64,000 nucleotides of DNA from Peronospora farinosa. Taxonomy: Eukaryota > Oomycota > Peronosporomycetes > Peronosporales > Peronosporaceae. This document shows, piece after piece, positions 1 to 10,669 of this stretch. The notes beneath the pieces were generated by a model. That model saw only the letters and a list, made by a program, of their open reading frames with translations. It ran no database searches and was not told where the DNA came from. The DNA lies in NCBI GenBank assembly GCA_947646735.1, contig CANTFK010000914.1, positions 1-64,000 of the forward strand. The letters are read 5' to 3'. The position numbers and the translations under genes were made by a program. Numbering within the stretch: position 1 is the first letter of the stretch; each line of letters opens with the position of its first letter.

Positions 1-152
1 TGATTTATCATTGGTCCATATTGGGGACTTTAGGCCCAATAATAAACCAATAATAAATTACCACGCTGTGCCCGCTATTCGGGCCCAGCACCTGCCTACA
101 CATGTAATTGTTTATTTGTGTTAATGCTATATGTGTAATGTAGCCCATTACA
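1..152 (+). repeat. LTR 3' fragment of a chromovirus-type gypsy element
   Basis: The stretch ends in GCCCATTACATGCA at about 143-156, almost the same as the end of the complete LTR at 3946-4256 (GCCCGTTACATGCA). It also carries a decayed copy of that LTR's internal hairpin: the right arm is intact at 35-57 and the left arm at 4-26 is mutated. It is cut by the window edge. It may be the 5' LTR partner of the chromovirus that follows, but the sequence between them belongs to another element. Confidence 0.6.
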
Positions 153-1790
153 TGCAGGGCCGCGTTAGCGAGACGGTCCGCACTCTGATTCCATTCACGC
201 TTCATGTGTAGAAACTCATGGTCTGGCCAGGAAAGGAGCCGGTCCAGAGCCTTCAACCTTCGTGCCGTGAGACCTGGTGCCTTGCATTCAATTTCCCGTC
301 GCATCTGACGGATGATCAGATTGGAATCACCGCACACCACCAGACGTCTACGATCCAATTTCTCCAGTAGGCTAAAACATAACAATAGGACCTTATACTC
401 TGCTTCGTTTACCGTTGCCTCCGTTTAATATCTTGATGCTGCTGCAATCACGTTCCACCCTGGGAGTTTCCATACAATAGCACTGCGGGCTCCGCCTCCA
501 TGTTTAACTCGTGCAGACCCATCGAAACTGACCACGTACAAGACCTCCTCGGGCTCGACTGTAGGGGGAACCACCGTGATAGCTTGGCGCGGGTGTTTCT
601 TGGGGGCGATTGAAGATAGAATAGAGTTTACATTTTCGCGAGGCGTAATGCTTGCCGCTAAATGTCCCCAGTATTTCATCTTCGCCGCGCTTACACTTGA
701 CCACTTCTAACGTCCATTGGGACAGGAGCGCAGCCCAATTTCCAAGGCGACCTTGTAGACCATGTGACCGGACTAACCACGCCATTGTTGAGTGATGGGT
801 CAAGACCTTGATAGGTCGGGTGACCAGCGACGTGTAACAAAGGTCTAGTATCCGCAATAGCGCCAACACTTCTTTGTCCACTAGCCCTTAGTTGATCTCG
901 TTTGGCTTCAAAGTCCGACTCGTGAAAGTTACCGGCATATACACCCCCTCATACTCCTGCACCAGGGATGCCGAGATGGCCCACTTACTGGCATAAACGA
1001 TGATGACCGGTTCTCGGCCAGGATCAAAATGGCGGAGGATTGGGGCGGTGGCGATCTTATTTTTCAATATCGCAAAGGCCACTTGCACCCAATTCCATCG
1101 GTCTTCCTCCTGGTCACTCCTCTGGGTGTCCCCAATTCCACTCATCCGGCGTCGTAATACGTGATAATCCACTTCTCTTAGCACGTACAATATGGACGCA
1201 TAAATCGCGTAGTCTTCTAGGAACCGGCTATAGTAATTGAGACTTCCAAGAAACGACTGCATGGCTTTTAGGGTGGTGGGCAGCGGTAGGTCCACCAATG
1301 ACTGGAGATCCTTAGGATGGGCCTTCAAACCCTCCGCGGATACTCGATGCCCAAGATAATCAACTTTTTTACATCCCAATGAACTTTTGGCCGCTGATCG
1401 AAAAATTCCACTTATCACAAACCTCCGATAGTCTTTCCACTTTTAAGCATAGGTCACTCCATGATCCAGAGGTTACCAAAATATCATCGATAAAAGACCG
1501 GCAACCTAATATGGACCCCTCGGGGTTCACCTCAGGTTGACCCATTTCGAACAGGTCAACCTGTTTCTCAGCGTTGGGCTTCGAGGAAATCGTTAGAGAT
1601 CCATATAAAGCGTTTTCCAACAATCTCTGATAGATCTGCGGTGCATTCTTCAGTCCAAACGGCATTCGTATCCACTTAAACAATCCGAGCGGAGTTACAA
1701 ACGCCGAAATCAAACGAGCTCATTCAGTCATGTTGACCACCCAAAAACAGCTAGCCATATCCAGTACCGTCTTCACAAGCCCCATTGCAT
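153..1790 (-). pseudogene. Ty3/gypsy RT-RNase H fragment, inverted
   Basis: Read on the minus strand this gives reverse transcriptase (about 1740-1370, with GLKNAPQIYQRLL and the catalytic box SFIDDILVTS), the RT thumb/connection region (about 1400-890) and RNase H (about 880-165, with CGDSNLIIRQMR and NQSADRLANA). It is clearly the same family as the plus-strand copy at 16,460-18,190, which matches it block by block. Frames change several times and stops interrupt it, so it is not functional. The RNase H part stops at the LTR boundary near 152, and the RT part stops near 1790 where a different element begins on the opposite strand. Gag, protease and integrase are absent. Confidence 0.85.
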
Positions 1791-1794
1791 CTGA

Positions 1795-3480
1795 TTTTAA
1801 TTGCTACGGAAGCCTGTCCTTCTGTCAGCATGGATTTCATCTTTGGCCTTCCTCCGGATGAACAGAAACGCACGAGCGTATTAGTTCTAGTGGATTGATT
1901 TGAGAAAATGGTGCATTTTGCTCCGGTCTCCGCCAACATTACGGCGGAGACGACAGCGAAGATCTTCATTGATCTTATCTTTAGGCATCACGGCTTGCCA
2001 GAATCTATTGTTTCGGACCGTGATCTGCGTTTCACTTCGGCTTTCTGGACCGAATTATTCCAGCTATTAGGCACGCGGTTGCTTATGTCTACGGCGGCCC
2101 ATCCAGAGACGGATGGGCAAACGGAGCGTGTAACAGAGTGCTCGAAGATGTCTTGCGCAGTTATGCAACATCGTTCTCGTCATGGAGCTCGTTTCTTCCA
2201 CTTGCAGAGTTTGCAATCAACAATGCTGTCCATGCATCGACCGGGTTGACGCCCTTTTTCGTTAACAACGCGAGGCATCCTCGCGTTCCGGCGCTACTTG
2301 CTCTCTCAGCTTCAGAGCACCCTGTCTCAAAGCTTGGTGGGGGAGTATCTACGGATGGAATTGCGCCGAAACTATTGATGATTGATTACGATGAGGATAA
2401 GGTTTCTGCCGATGCAACTCCTGCTGGTAATTTTGTGGTCAACGGCATATCGACTCCTGACGCGATGCATTCCATCGCTTCTACCGTTGCTAATTTTGCC
2501 CCAAAAGAGAATACGTCGCCTGTAAGTTCGGCTGCAGTAACCGAATTTCTGCTATTACGACAAGGAATCACGCGTTTTGTGCGTGATGCAACACAAGAGG
2601 CAGTCGACAAGCAAAAGGAGAATGCGGATAGAAGAGGTCGAAAGAATATGTTGATATTTCGAGAAGGTGACAGAGTATTGTTATCAACAAGTGGATTACC
2701 GAACATTTCAGTGACGAATTTGGGCGCTAATAAGTTAGCGCCAAGATATATTGGCCCATTTCGGGTTGTTAAGGTGCATGGTGACGCTTACACGCTCGAC
2801 ATACCTACATCTATGCCTTTGCACCTGACGTTCTACGTCGGGCGCCTCAAGGCTTACCTACCGGCGGACCTCCCTTCGAATCTTCCCCCCTCTTCTGTGC
2901 CGGCTCAAAATCTGACATCCCTTGCCGACGACGCTGACGATGACTGGGACCAAGTCCTGCCCGAACGCGTGCAGACTCGATCTGCTGGGGTCCTCCGAAC
3001 GCAGTCGTGTCAAGTTGACGTAGGCGCTCAACCAGTACCAGCTGCTCACGTCGAGTCCGCTCAGCAGCCTCAGTCGCAGCATCCGCACGATCTTGAGCTC
3101 TCTCAGCCATCTCGCGAGCATCAAGTAGGGCATTCTTCGACTCCTCGGCTTCAGCGCGAAGTAGGCGCAGCCCATCATTCGACTGCACAGGCGTCCGATT
3201 ACGAGAATCGGCGCTCATCGCCAGAGGTCTTCCGTCGTGATGCTCCTCCTCCCTTAGTTGATGCATCGGGTGCGCGACGCTGGATTGTCGACCGAATTGT
3301 CGATCACGAGGATCACAAGCCCCAGGCGCCGAGTAATGACTCGGCGCCATGTCGAGAGAAAGTACAGAGTTCGCTGGTTGGGATATTCCCCGGCGGACGA
3401 TACATGGGATCCATCGAGTACGCTGTCCCAAGATGTACCAGACGCTCTCGCGAGCCGTGATGCTCGCGAGCAACAGAACT
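1795..3480 (+). pseudogene. Chromovirus integrase with C-terminal chromodomain, frameshifted
   Basis: This is the integrase end of a Ty3/gypsy pol. The catalytic core shows the first Asp in SMDFIFGLP (about 1823), the second in IVSDRD (about 2010) and the Glu in DGQTERV (about 2115). The frame changes near 2135, from one reading frame to the next, and again near 3330-3350. After a long linker the C-terminus carries a chromodomain split across the last frameshift: WIVDRIVDHED, then YRVRWLGYSPADDTWDP near 3385-3420. Chromodomains of this kind steer insertion to marked chromatin in chromoviruses. There is also an in-frame stop near 1893 (VLVD then stop). A polypurine tract (AAAGAGGGGGG, 3932-3942) and an LTR follow, as expected for a 3' element end. 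The 5' part of the element is missing. Confidence 0.85.
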
Positions 3481-3580
3481 TTGACGACGAGTCCCCGAGC
3501 GATTCCGAGATTTATTATGAGGCTCGAGAAAACTTGGATGGCATTTGCGACTATGTAGGATGCCATATCGAATCGAATTT

Positions 3581-3652
3581 GGCGCACCTGTGGATCGAAC
3601 CAGCGACATCACGATCAAGAACTCAATGGTAAACCACTGCACCAACGGAATG
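3581..3652 (-). repeat. tRNA-like (SINE-type) segment with Pol III A and B boxes
   Basis: On the minus strand there is an A-box-like TGGTGCAGTGG (3634-3644) and, 32 bases downstream, a perfect B box GGTTCGATCC (3592-3601). That spacing is normal for a tRNA promoter. The acceptor and anticodon stems do not pair well, so it is not a working tRNA gene. A tRNA-derived SINE head or a decayed tRNA is more likely. It lies between the chromodomain and the 3' LTR of the chromovirus. Confidence 0.45.
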
Positions 3653-3945
3653 ATAGCGAACGAAGAGTTTCGTTATGAGTTCTCGCAATTCTGGATGATT
3701 AGCGCCGATATAACGGTATAGCGTCCACGGGATCAAGTGTGCGTCCGTGACTCGCGGTGTCTGCTCCCTGCTGATCGTACGGTTGATGTCGTCAGATATA
3801 TCCTTGCGCGCGCGGCCAGGGTCATGCTGCTCAGTTGTGTGTCACTGAGCAGGTTCGAGGTTGTGTCGCTGCATCTTTGGTAAAAAGAATCATTCTCATG
3901 TTATGTGCTTACGTTGTAGTAAGCACAACTTAAAGAGGGGGGTGA

Positions 3946-4256
3946 TGTAATGGGGCAACCTATTACATAAGTAGTTATAGGAATTATACATAAGTAGGCA
4001 TAGGGAAGTATCCGATTAGCGGATACTATGCGTCATTTTATTATTGGTTTATTATTGGGTCTGGCACCCCAATAATAAACCAATAATAAATTTGACTTCC
4101 ATATTGAGTGGTTCCCATGAGCTAGGGAACATATTCGCACTTACTGCTAATTAAAATATAACAAAAATAAAACAGAGTTATATTTACGAGTTAATTAAGA
4201 GCGCTTCCTCAACGCCCTTATAGTGTAAGACGGTAACGGGTCCTTAGCCCGTTACA
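3946..4256 (+). repeat. LTR (3') of the chromovirus, TG...CA, 311 bp
   Basis: It starts TGTAATGGGG directly after a polypurine tract and ends CCCGTTACA, so the ends are TGTAA/TTACA inverted. Inside is a perfect 23-bp inverted repeat (4037-4059 and 4068-4090) with an 8-base loop. A related terminus (TGTAACGGGG) appears at 5517. Confidence 0.7.
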
Positions 4257-4289
4257 TGCACAATCTCACGGAGAGACTGCACCTCTTGA

Positions 4290-4500
4290 AGTAGATCGGC
4301 ATGAGCTTGTACCGATACACCGACCTCTGTCAAAATTGCTCGATGAGAAAAGGGACCTTCAGCTCGATGTGGAACGGCGTCTTCAGAAGCGATGTCGCCA
4401 CGGTCAAAACCAGTATCTAGTGAAGTGGCGGGGATACCCCGAGTCGTGGAACTCATGGGAGTTCGAGGTTCCTTTACCGTAGGATTGCCTGTACGCCGTG
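4290..4500 (+). pseudogene. Second chromovirus chromodomain relic
   Basis: The plus strand encodes LDVERRLQKRCRHGQ followed by NQYLVKWRGYPESWNSWEFE (about 4357-4470). This is a chromodomain tail of a gypsy integrase, of a different sequence class from the one at 3300-3440. Only the tail is present, with no integrase core in front of it. It begins just after the LTR at 3946-4256. Confidence 0.7.
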
Positions 4501-4504
4501 GAAG

Positions 4505-5411
4505 TTATGAACGTCGTGCGAAGGACCAACCTGCTGGCGATAGCGTTTCCAGCCCGTAGTGGTTCGGGGTGGGCGAGCTCACGGCCTTGGCCTTTCGTGA
4601 ACTCTCGGCTTCAGGTGTAACCGAAACACTGGAGTTCTGCGTAGCAGACGCATATTGCGCTCGTTGTGACTTTAGCTTGCCCCGGGCCTTCCGTTTAGCG
4701 TAGTCGTAATGCATCTTCCGTTAACAACGAGCGAATGCCACGTCGACACTTGCTCGTAAGGCCACATGTTTCTCAAGCGTCGTGCATAGTGTGCCCAGCA
4801 GCCAAAAGCCGTATCCTCTTCCTCCTCGGTTTCTCCCGCGAATAAAAGAATGGAAACACCCTTATGAGAGGGACTGGTGCACCACGTGCTTGCCTAGTGA
4901 GGCGTGCCAAGTATTGGCTTCTCGTGGTGGTGTGAGGTTCCAAATACCGCTGTCGAAGAGCCGTTCGCGTAGCGACATCATCGGGTGAAATGACCTCAGG
5001 CCCAATGGCCCAGCCAGAGAGGGAATGACCAGACGCCTCAAGACGTTCTTTCACTGTGAATGGCTTGAACTTATACTGTCGGTGGCCTTAAAGCCTAGCC
5101 ATATTATTCGTCCGGCGCTTTGAGCCTTCCTCTTGATCAATGGTCTGCTGATGTTGCTCGTCGAGTGGGTTGGTGTCCGTCGCCATTGACGATACGTCAG
5201 GCGGGTCACTTAAAGCTGTTAGCGCATCGGCAGCACCACGTTCAGGGAACGGATTCGGTGCATGACTACTGTCATCTTCACCCGTAATGGTGGTTAGAGG
5301 GGACCCATCGGGTTCCACACAGACGGTGTCACTTTCGTAATCAACCGCTTCGTCGAGATCTCCTTTAAGGAGACATCGTAGAGTCGTTGAGTAGGTGCCG
5401 GAAGTCGTCAT
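4505..5411 (-). pseudogene. Probable gag-like N-terminal relic, unclassified
   Basis: Three minus-strand open stretches (5411-5088, 5054-4773 and 4714-4505) follow each other with stops and frame changes between them. The first starts MTTSGTYSTTL and is acidic and Ser/Pro-rich. The second is basic. The third has Lys/Arg-rich and Ser-rich stretches. Position just inside an LTR-like terminus (5517) suggests the start of a gypsy gag. No zinc knuckle or capsid motif could be seen, so the assignment rests on context. Confidence 0.4.
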
Positions 5412-7120
5412 GTGTGTCGAGAAGAAAAGTGAGTTTTAACGTTCGCTAAAGCATTACCTAAAAGAGTAACGGTTGCGAATGAAATTCTATGGGAACGTCA
5501 GTCTGGTGGGGTAGAGTGTAACGGGGTTACACGACGGTTGTAACACTATACCGAAAGTACATTACGGTTGAAGTTTCTATATTGCATATAACGTATTCTA
5601 AATACCGATCCTTTACAAAGGGGGATTATGAGTGATATAAGGTATTAGTGTTAGCAACATAACTAATACAGTAGTACTAAGCACAACATACACTGATGAT
5701 TGAATGATTCCATATTCAGAGAAGAACGATGGCATATTTTTATTCTTATAACTAGGGCGTTCGACAATCGTTCCGATGGTGCGCATAAGCATATGTAGGC
5801 ATTACTAATGCAGCACTTTGCTAGTGTGATCAGTTGTCGTTCCGACGGACATGTCGCGCGAAGCTTACGCTGATAGCATATATAGGCATTCTTAACGCAG
5901 TGCTTCGCTAGGTGTGTACCCTTTATTCCGACTAATAGTAGCGTGCGCACCGAATATATCGATTTAATTATGTATACAGGACCGTATGGAAAACAGCATT
6001 TTTAAGGCTACTTTTAGCCTGTGTGCAGCTGTTGGGTGCAGCCCGTCGTAACGACGGACAGATACGCGAATTTACATATCAGCCCATCATTTTACTTTAA
6101 TATATATGGCTGACTTAACTTATTTGATAAGGATAAAGTTAATGTGTAGAAAGGTCAATGTGTACCCGTCGTTCTGATGGACATTGTGGACGAAGTCTGC
6201 TTTTTGATGTTCGTTCCCATCTTTTACTTAAACACATCCGGTCGATTCTTATATATCAATATTTTTGATACAATACTTTGGGTCACTTCGCTTACTGCAA
6301 CTCAATCCGGTTCAAATTGATAACACCGCTTGCTTTGCCATTTTTTAAGTGTATAATAAAGCTCTGAGATTATATTTCTGTAACTATTCTAAAGCATGTG
6401 CATTTTTTAATATACAAAAAGCTGTGTTTGATACAGCAATATGTAATGATGAGTATGAAGGTTGATGTGTACCCATCTTTTCGTCGATGTATTAGATAAA
6501 AAATAGCACGGGATACGGACACACCGGATGGACTATATTTTGTTATGGAAATCTGTCCATGGTATTATCGATGCAAAATGCAAAATCAGCCAATCCAGAA
6601 TTAGCCAATAATGCAAAATTAGCCATTACGAATGCCGGAAAAGGAGCACTACGGACGGACGGACATTATCCAATTTTTTTTAGAGGGTGTTCACCCGTCG
6701 TTCCGACAGACATGGTGCGCGAAATTACGATAATAGTATATTGACCTTCATACCATTGTTTTAGCTATATTTATTCGGATGTTTAAAGTAAAGTGATGAT
6801 AATGTGGTCAATGCGAACCCGTCGTTCCGATGGACATGGTGAGCAAATTCTGCCTTTTAATTTTCGTATCTATCTTTTTTTACAATATTTGGTTGACTCA
6901 GGTATATAGTACAATATAAAGTGTCACTTCGCTTATTGGAACTGAATCGAGTTCAACTTTGACAACGCTTTCTTTCGCCATTTTTAGTGTATTAATAAAG
7001 CACTGGAATCATGTTCTTAACAAATCTAAAGCAGGTGCCTAATCTAATCATCTATATGATAAAAGAAATTTGTCCGTCCGTCGGTCCGTTGTAACGGACT
7101 AAGAATTACACGGTTTGTTA
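5412..7120. repeat. AT-rich noncoding stretch with dispersed CCGTCGTTCCGATGG-type repeats
   Basis: No credible gene is present. An LTR terminus TGTAACGGGG sits at 5517. A short motif like CCCGTCGTTCCGATGGACAT recurs near 5769, 5837, 6166, 6694 and 6819, and partly near 6040 and 7073. Two longer blocks, about 6155-6400 and 6805-7040, are diverged copies of each other: both run from the motif through TGTCACTTCGCTTA-like and AATAAAGC-like sequence. Two shorter copies about 68 bp apart lie at 5765-5935. Confidence 0.6.
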
Positions 7121-8019
7121 AGTATCAAATACTTAACGGGCAGGTCTTAAAAGGTACGTGGTACCTTAAAACTTCCACTTGGGTGCGGCAAATTAATGTG
7201 ACCCACCCTCGTGAATGTGATATACATTGATGGATTCACATTCTACAGAGATGACGCCTAGTTGGGATTAGGCGTCATGGTGTCGCTTGGAAAGACGACA
7301 TCAACGAGCTTTCTATATTTTAAGCTCGCACGTAAGGATACGCTTCTTAAGAGGCGCGTATCCGATCTTTACATTAGAACAATCAGTAGTTAGATTTATA
7401 TTTAATTAATTTCTGTTCAATATAAGTGTCGAGAATGAGGCTATGTCATAAGTTGCAAACGAAGATTAGCATAAGTCTTGAACTATTCTGGTCGGGTTGG
7501 GGTAACGCCCTCCCGGAAGGCTTAAGCTAGCTTCATGCTAGCTCAGGCCTTTGACGGATGCTTCCGCGGCATCCGTCAGTTTTGGACGATTCTCTCCCTT
7601 TACAAACATTTCTCTTGCCGCTCTCACCCCCAGCCGCCGTCAAGCCGCCACGATGTACGCCGCCACACCCGAAGCCCCGAAATCCCCGCGCCTCCACTTA
7701 AATACGCTGTCGTAATCCTTTGTTCCCGGTGCAAGCAATAAGGGACCCTTCCTGGGTGAGATCTGTTGACAAGATAAAAATTTAAGGGACCCAAGCAAGA
7801 AACCTACCGCTGGAAAACGCCGTCGACTGGCCTCAGACCTGCACCTCCTTCGCCTGTGTGCAAAGGATCGTGCAGCCTGGATGGCCTTCAGCGCGGCGCT
7901 TATATCGCACGCCGCTTAATGGACCCTGGCGAGAGTAGAGAGAAATGTAGAGAATGAAAGATAATCCGACGCAAGCGGAAGTTGAGCCACTTTACTGGCA
8001 AGACGGCTCGCGTAACGCG

Positions 8020-8020
<1 letters not shown>
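7121..8020 (+). repeat. Probable 5' LTR and leader of the gypsy element at 8462-11320
   Basis: This is noncoding sequence rich in small inverted repeats: ATGACGCCTA/TAGGCGTCAT (7251-7278), GACGGATGC/GCATCCGTC (about 7552-7576) and a GGTACGTGGTACC-type palindrome near 7152. It lies directly upstream of a gag relic on the same strand. Exact LTR ends could not be fixed because no second LTR copy is visible. Confidence 0.4.
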
Positions 8021-8021
<1 letters not shown>

Positions 8022-8051
<30 letters not shown>

Positions 8052-8085
8052 CATACATGCATACAACAGCATACATACATACATG
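8022..8085. repeat. (ACAT)n microsatellite
   Basis: About a dozen ACAT units run from 8022, with two interruptions (GCATACAACAGC and a final ATGCA). It sits between the leader and the gag relic. Confidence 0.95.
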
Positions 8086-8461
8086 CAGTCTTAACTTTTA
8101 CTAATTACGGTCCACTGCGTACGAGAAGCTAAATAAGATTCTGCGTGACATAAGGAAGACACTTGTTAGCTGTTCGTTGCGGAGTTTGCTCCAAAGCGAC
8201 CGACAACGGTTGGTACTGCGCCATAAGCTCCGAGCACCACCACCACCACACGCGGAGGTAAAATGGTATAACGCTTCCTCAAGCTGCTAGAAGGTGTCTG
8301 CTCACGCAGAACGTGGCAGCTTCTTTTTGAAGATCCCGTTTACGCTTGGAAGCACTAGTAGTCCTTCCCACAAATCGTCTCTCTGAGCCTGCGTGCGGAT
8401 ATGGATGTCCCTCAACGTGGATTGGGGAGACTAACCACACTTCTCCCAACATCATAGGGAG

Positions 8462-9300
8462 GTGGCTGAGCATATGGCGCAGGGAGAAACGCGTTCGAGG
8501 CAAACGGCCATTGCTTGTCCGTTTGCCTCGAACGCGTTTCTAGCACAAACATCTCGAATTGCTGAGTCCATCAGTAAGACTCAGGATAAGCTTTTGCGTG
8601 AGCAAGCTCGGAACGAGGCGCTCTACAGAACTGTTGAGACGCTCTCTGCCCGGTCTTATCAGCCAAGGCCCATTCGGATTGACCCTCCAAAGTATGATGG
8701 GACTGCCCCACATACGATTGTCCACTGTCTTTTAGCCTGAAGCAATGCGGTATGGCGCAGCTCATCGAAGACGACACCAGGATGGTGTCGTATCCCATGT
8801 CAAATTTGTGTGGCAAAGCGTCAGAGTAGCCTTACTCTGCGCTTATGGCAAACGCCGATGCGTTTCCATCATGACCGATCTTCAAGTCAAAGATTCGTGC
8901 CATGTACCAGCCGCCTATCAATGAAGTGTTACTTCATAAGCGTTTCTTTGGAGCACGACATGCAGAACGCTCTCTGCAAGAATTTGTCGTTCGCTGTCGG
9001 CGTCCATTAATGTGGGTCCGATACCGGAACGTATCAAAGTGGCCACGTTTATGAACGGACTACGGCACGGCCCATCGCGTCAGGCCCTTTTTAGAATGGC
9101 GACAAATACGATGAAAGAGGCAATTGATATTACCATGGTTGAGGAGCAATCCTACAACAGTGCCTCGGTGACAGCATATTATAAGCCGTCGGCCGAGAAC
9201 TCGGATGCCACTCCAATGGAGTTAGACAATGCAGACGTCGTATGTTACAAGTGCGTAATCGTGGCCATATGATGGCCCGCTTCTATGTCAAACTTGCTGC
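8462..9300 (+). pseudogene. Gypsy gag relic
   Basis: Gag-like sequence is broken into pieces: 8462-8740 (ARNEALYRTVETL; IDPPKYDGTAPHT), 8810-9010 in shifted frames, and 9012-9272 (PERIKVATFMNGLRHGPSR, TPMELDN). A zinc-knuckle start, VVCYKC, appears near 9240 and then loses frame. The N-terminal part contains a perfect 22-bp inverted repeat at 8486-8540 that is itself read as protein. Several frameshifts separate the pieces, so no capsid protein can be made. Confidence 0.75.
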
Positions 9301-9539
9301 TGGCGCTAAGACAGCCAGAAAAAAGGCTCCCAACCCGAAAGGAGGTGCAAAAAACCAGCGTGCACGACGCACGGGTTCAGCACCTGCCCAAGATGGGTCG
9401 GGAAATGTGGGAGCGCAGTAGAGGCGGGATGCTCTACTGTCGCGGACTCTAAAGCTACCCCTAAGTTCAGAGTGATCGAACAAATGGGTATCATAGTCCC
9501 TGAGGTTACGAAAGGTCGGACCTCAACCCTTTTGGTCTA

Positions 9540-10660
9540 TAGCGCTCGAGTACGAGGCTATGACCAAGTGATAACCCTTCTCGTGGATTCGGGTGCATCA
9601 CAAACTTTGTGAAACTCGCGGCTCTGAAAAAGAGACCGGCGAGTTATGAGTCGCTTTGCCAGGATGGCAAGCGAGAAGAGGCGATCGTTCGTTTAGCGAA
9701 CGGCGCGCTCGTAAAATCAGAGGGAGTTCAAGTTGAACTCGCCTTCAGTTTCAGTGACTTCTCTTGTACAGAGAAGTTCACAGTGCTAGGTATGAAAAGT
9801 CCGTATGACCTCATCCTAGGCATGCCTTGGTTGGCGAAACACCAACCATGGATAGACTGGCGTACAAACACAGTCGCTAGCTCTACGCAAGACACCGGAA
9901 AGGATGTGCTCTTGCGAGAGGCTTATGTGGCTGATGCTGTGTCCAACACAGTAGAGGCTTATGTGGCTGATGCTGTGTCCAACACAGTCGAGGCTGCGAT
10001 GATGGTATGCCAATCGACACCAGGAACTACCCAGCTCGAAAGGAGTGGTGTAGTTGGAAGTGCCCTGGCAGTAATCCAGGTGACACATATTCCTACCCAG
10101 GTCGAAAATACTGGTGTAGTGAATGGGGCGATGACAGGTAGTCATGCGTCCAATAGTCCTGCACAGAGCCATGAGCCTGGTGCGGTTGATGGTGGGCTGA
10201 CAGAAAGTCAAGCGTCACAAGAACCGGCACAGAGCCAAGAGCCTGGTGCGGTTGGAAGGAGTGCGTTAGCTGAGATAGCAACGACACCTTCTTCCAGGTC
10301 AAAGGTCGTGGTGACTCGAAGAACGAGCACCAGACGTATTAAGACGATCAAGGGCACGTCGAAACGAGTGACCCTTGGATCAGTCTCGGTCCAAGAGGAC
10401 GGACCTACGAACGAGTTGTTCGAGGCCGTCGAAGACAAAATGCCGGAGGCATCCTCAGTTGAGGTGCTCCAACTTGTCTTGTCATCTGCCGAGGAGATAG
10501 TAAATCTCTTGGAGATGACGTGGGATCTGTTTCTGTTCGAACTAAAGGAAGAAAAGATCCACGGATAGTCGCACCAGTTCCAGAAGAGAACGTGGTGGAC
10601 TGTTGCTCGTCGTACACAATGGACGAGAGCGTCTTGGAGACCGACAAAACGAAACGGTTC
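9540..10660 (+). pseudogene. Gypsy protease and PR-RT linker
   Basis: The aspartic protease active site LLVDSGASQTL (about 9580-9611) is followed, after a stop or shift, by a reading frame from 9609 with the flap and C-terminal signature YDLILGMPWLAKHQPWIDWR (about 9805-9864). After this comes a long Ala/Ser/Val-rich linker containing in-frame tandem repeats: AYVADAVSNTVE twice (about 9928-9996), then degenerate copies ending in QEPGAVG-like units (10,130-10,260). The linker runs to a stop at 10,568. It joins the RT block that starts at about 10,680. Confidence 0.8.
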
Positions 10661-10669
10661 GCTGCTTAA

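Noticed and set aside
2847..3587. 246-codon minus-strand ORF with coiled-coil look
   Set aside because: Antisense shadow of the chromovirus linker and chromodomain, spanning the real motifs on the plus strand.
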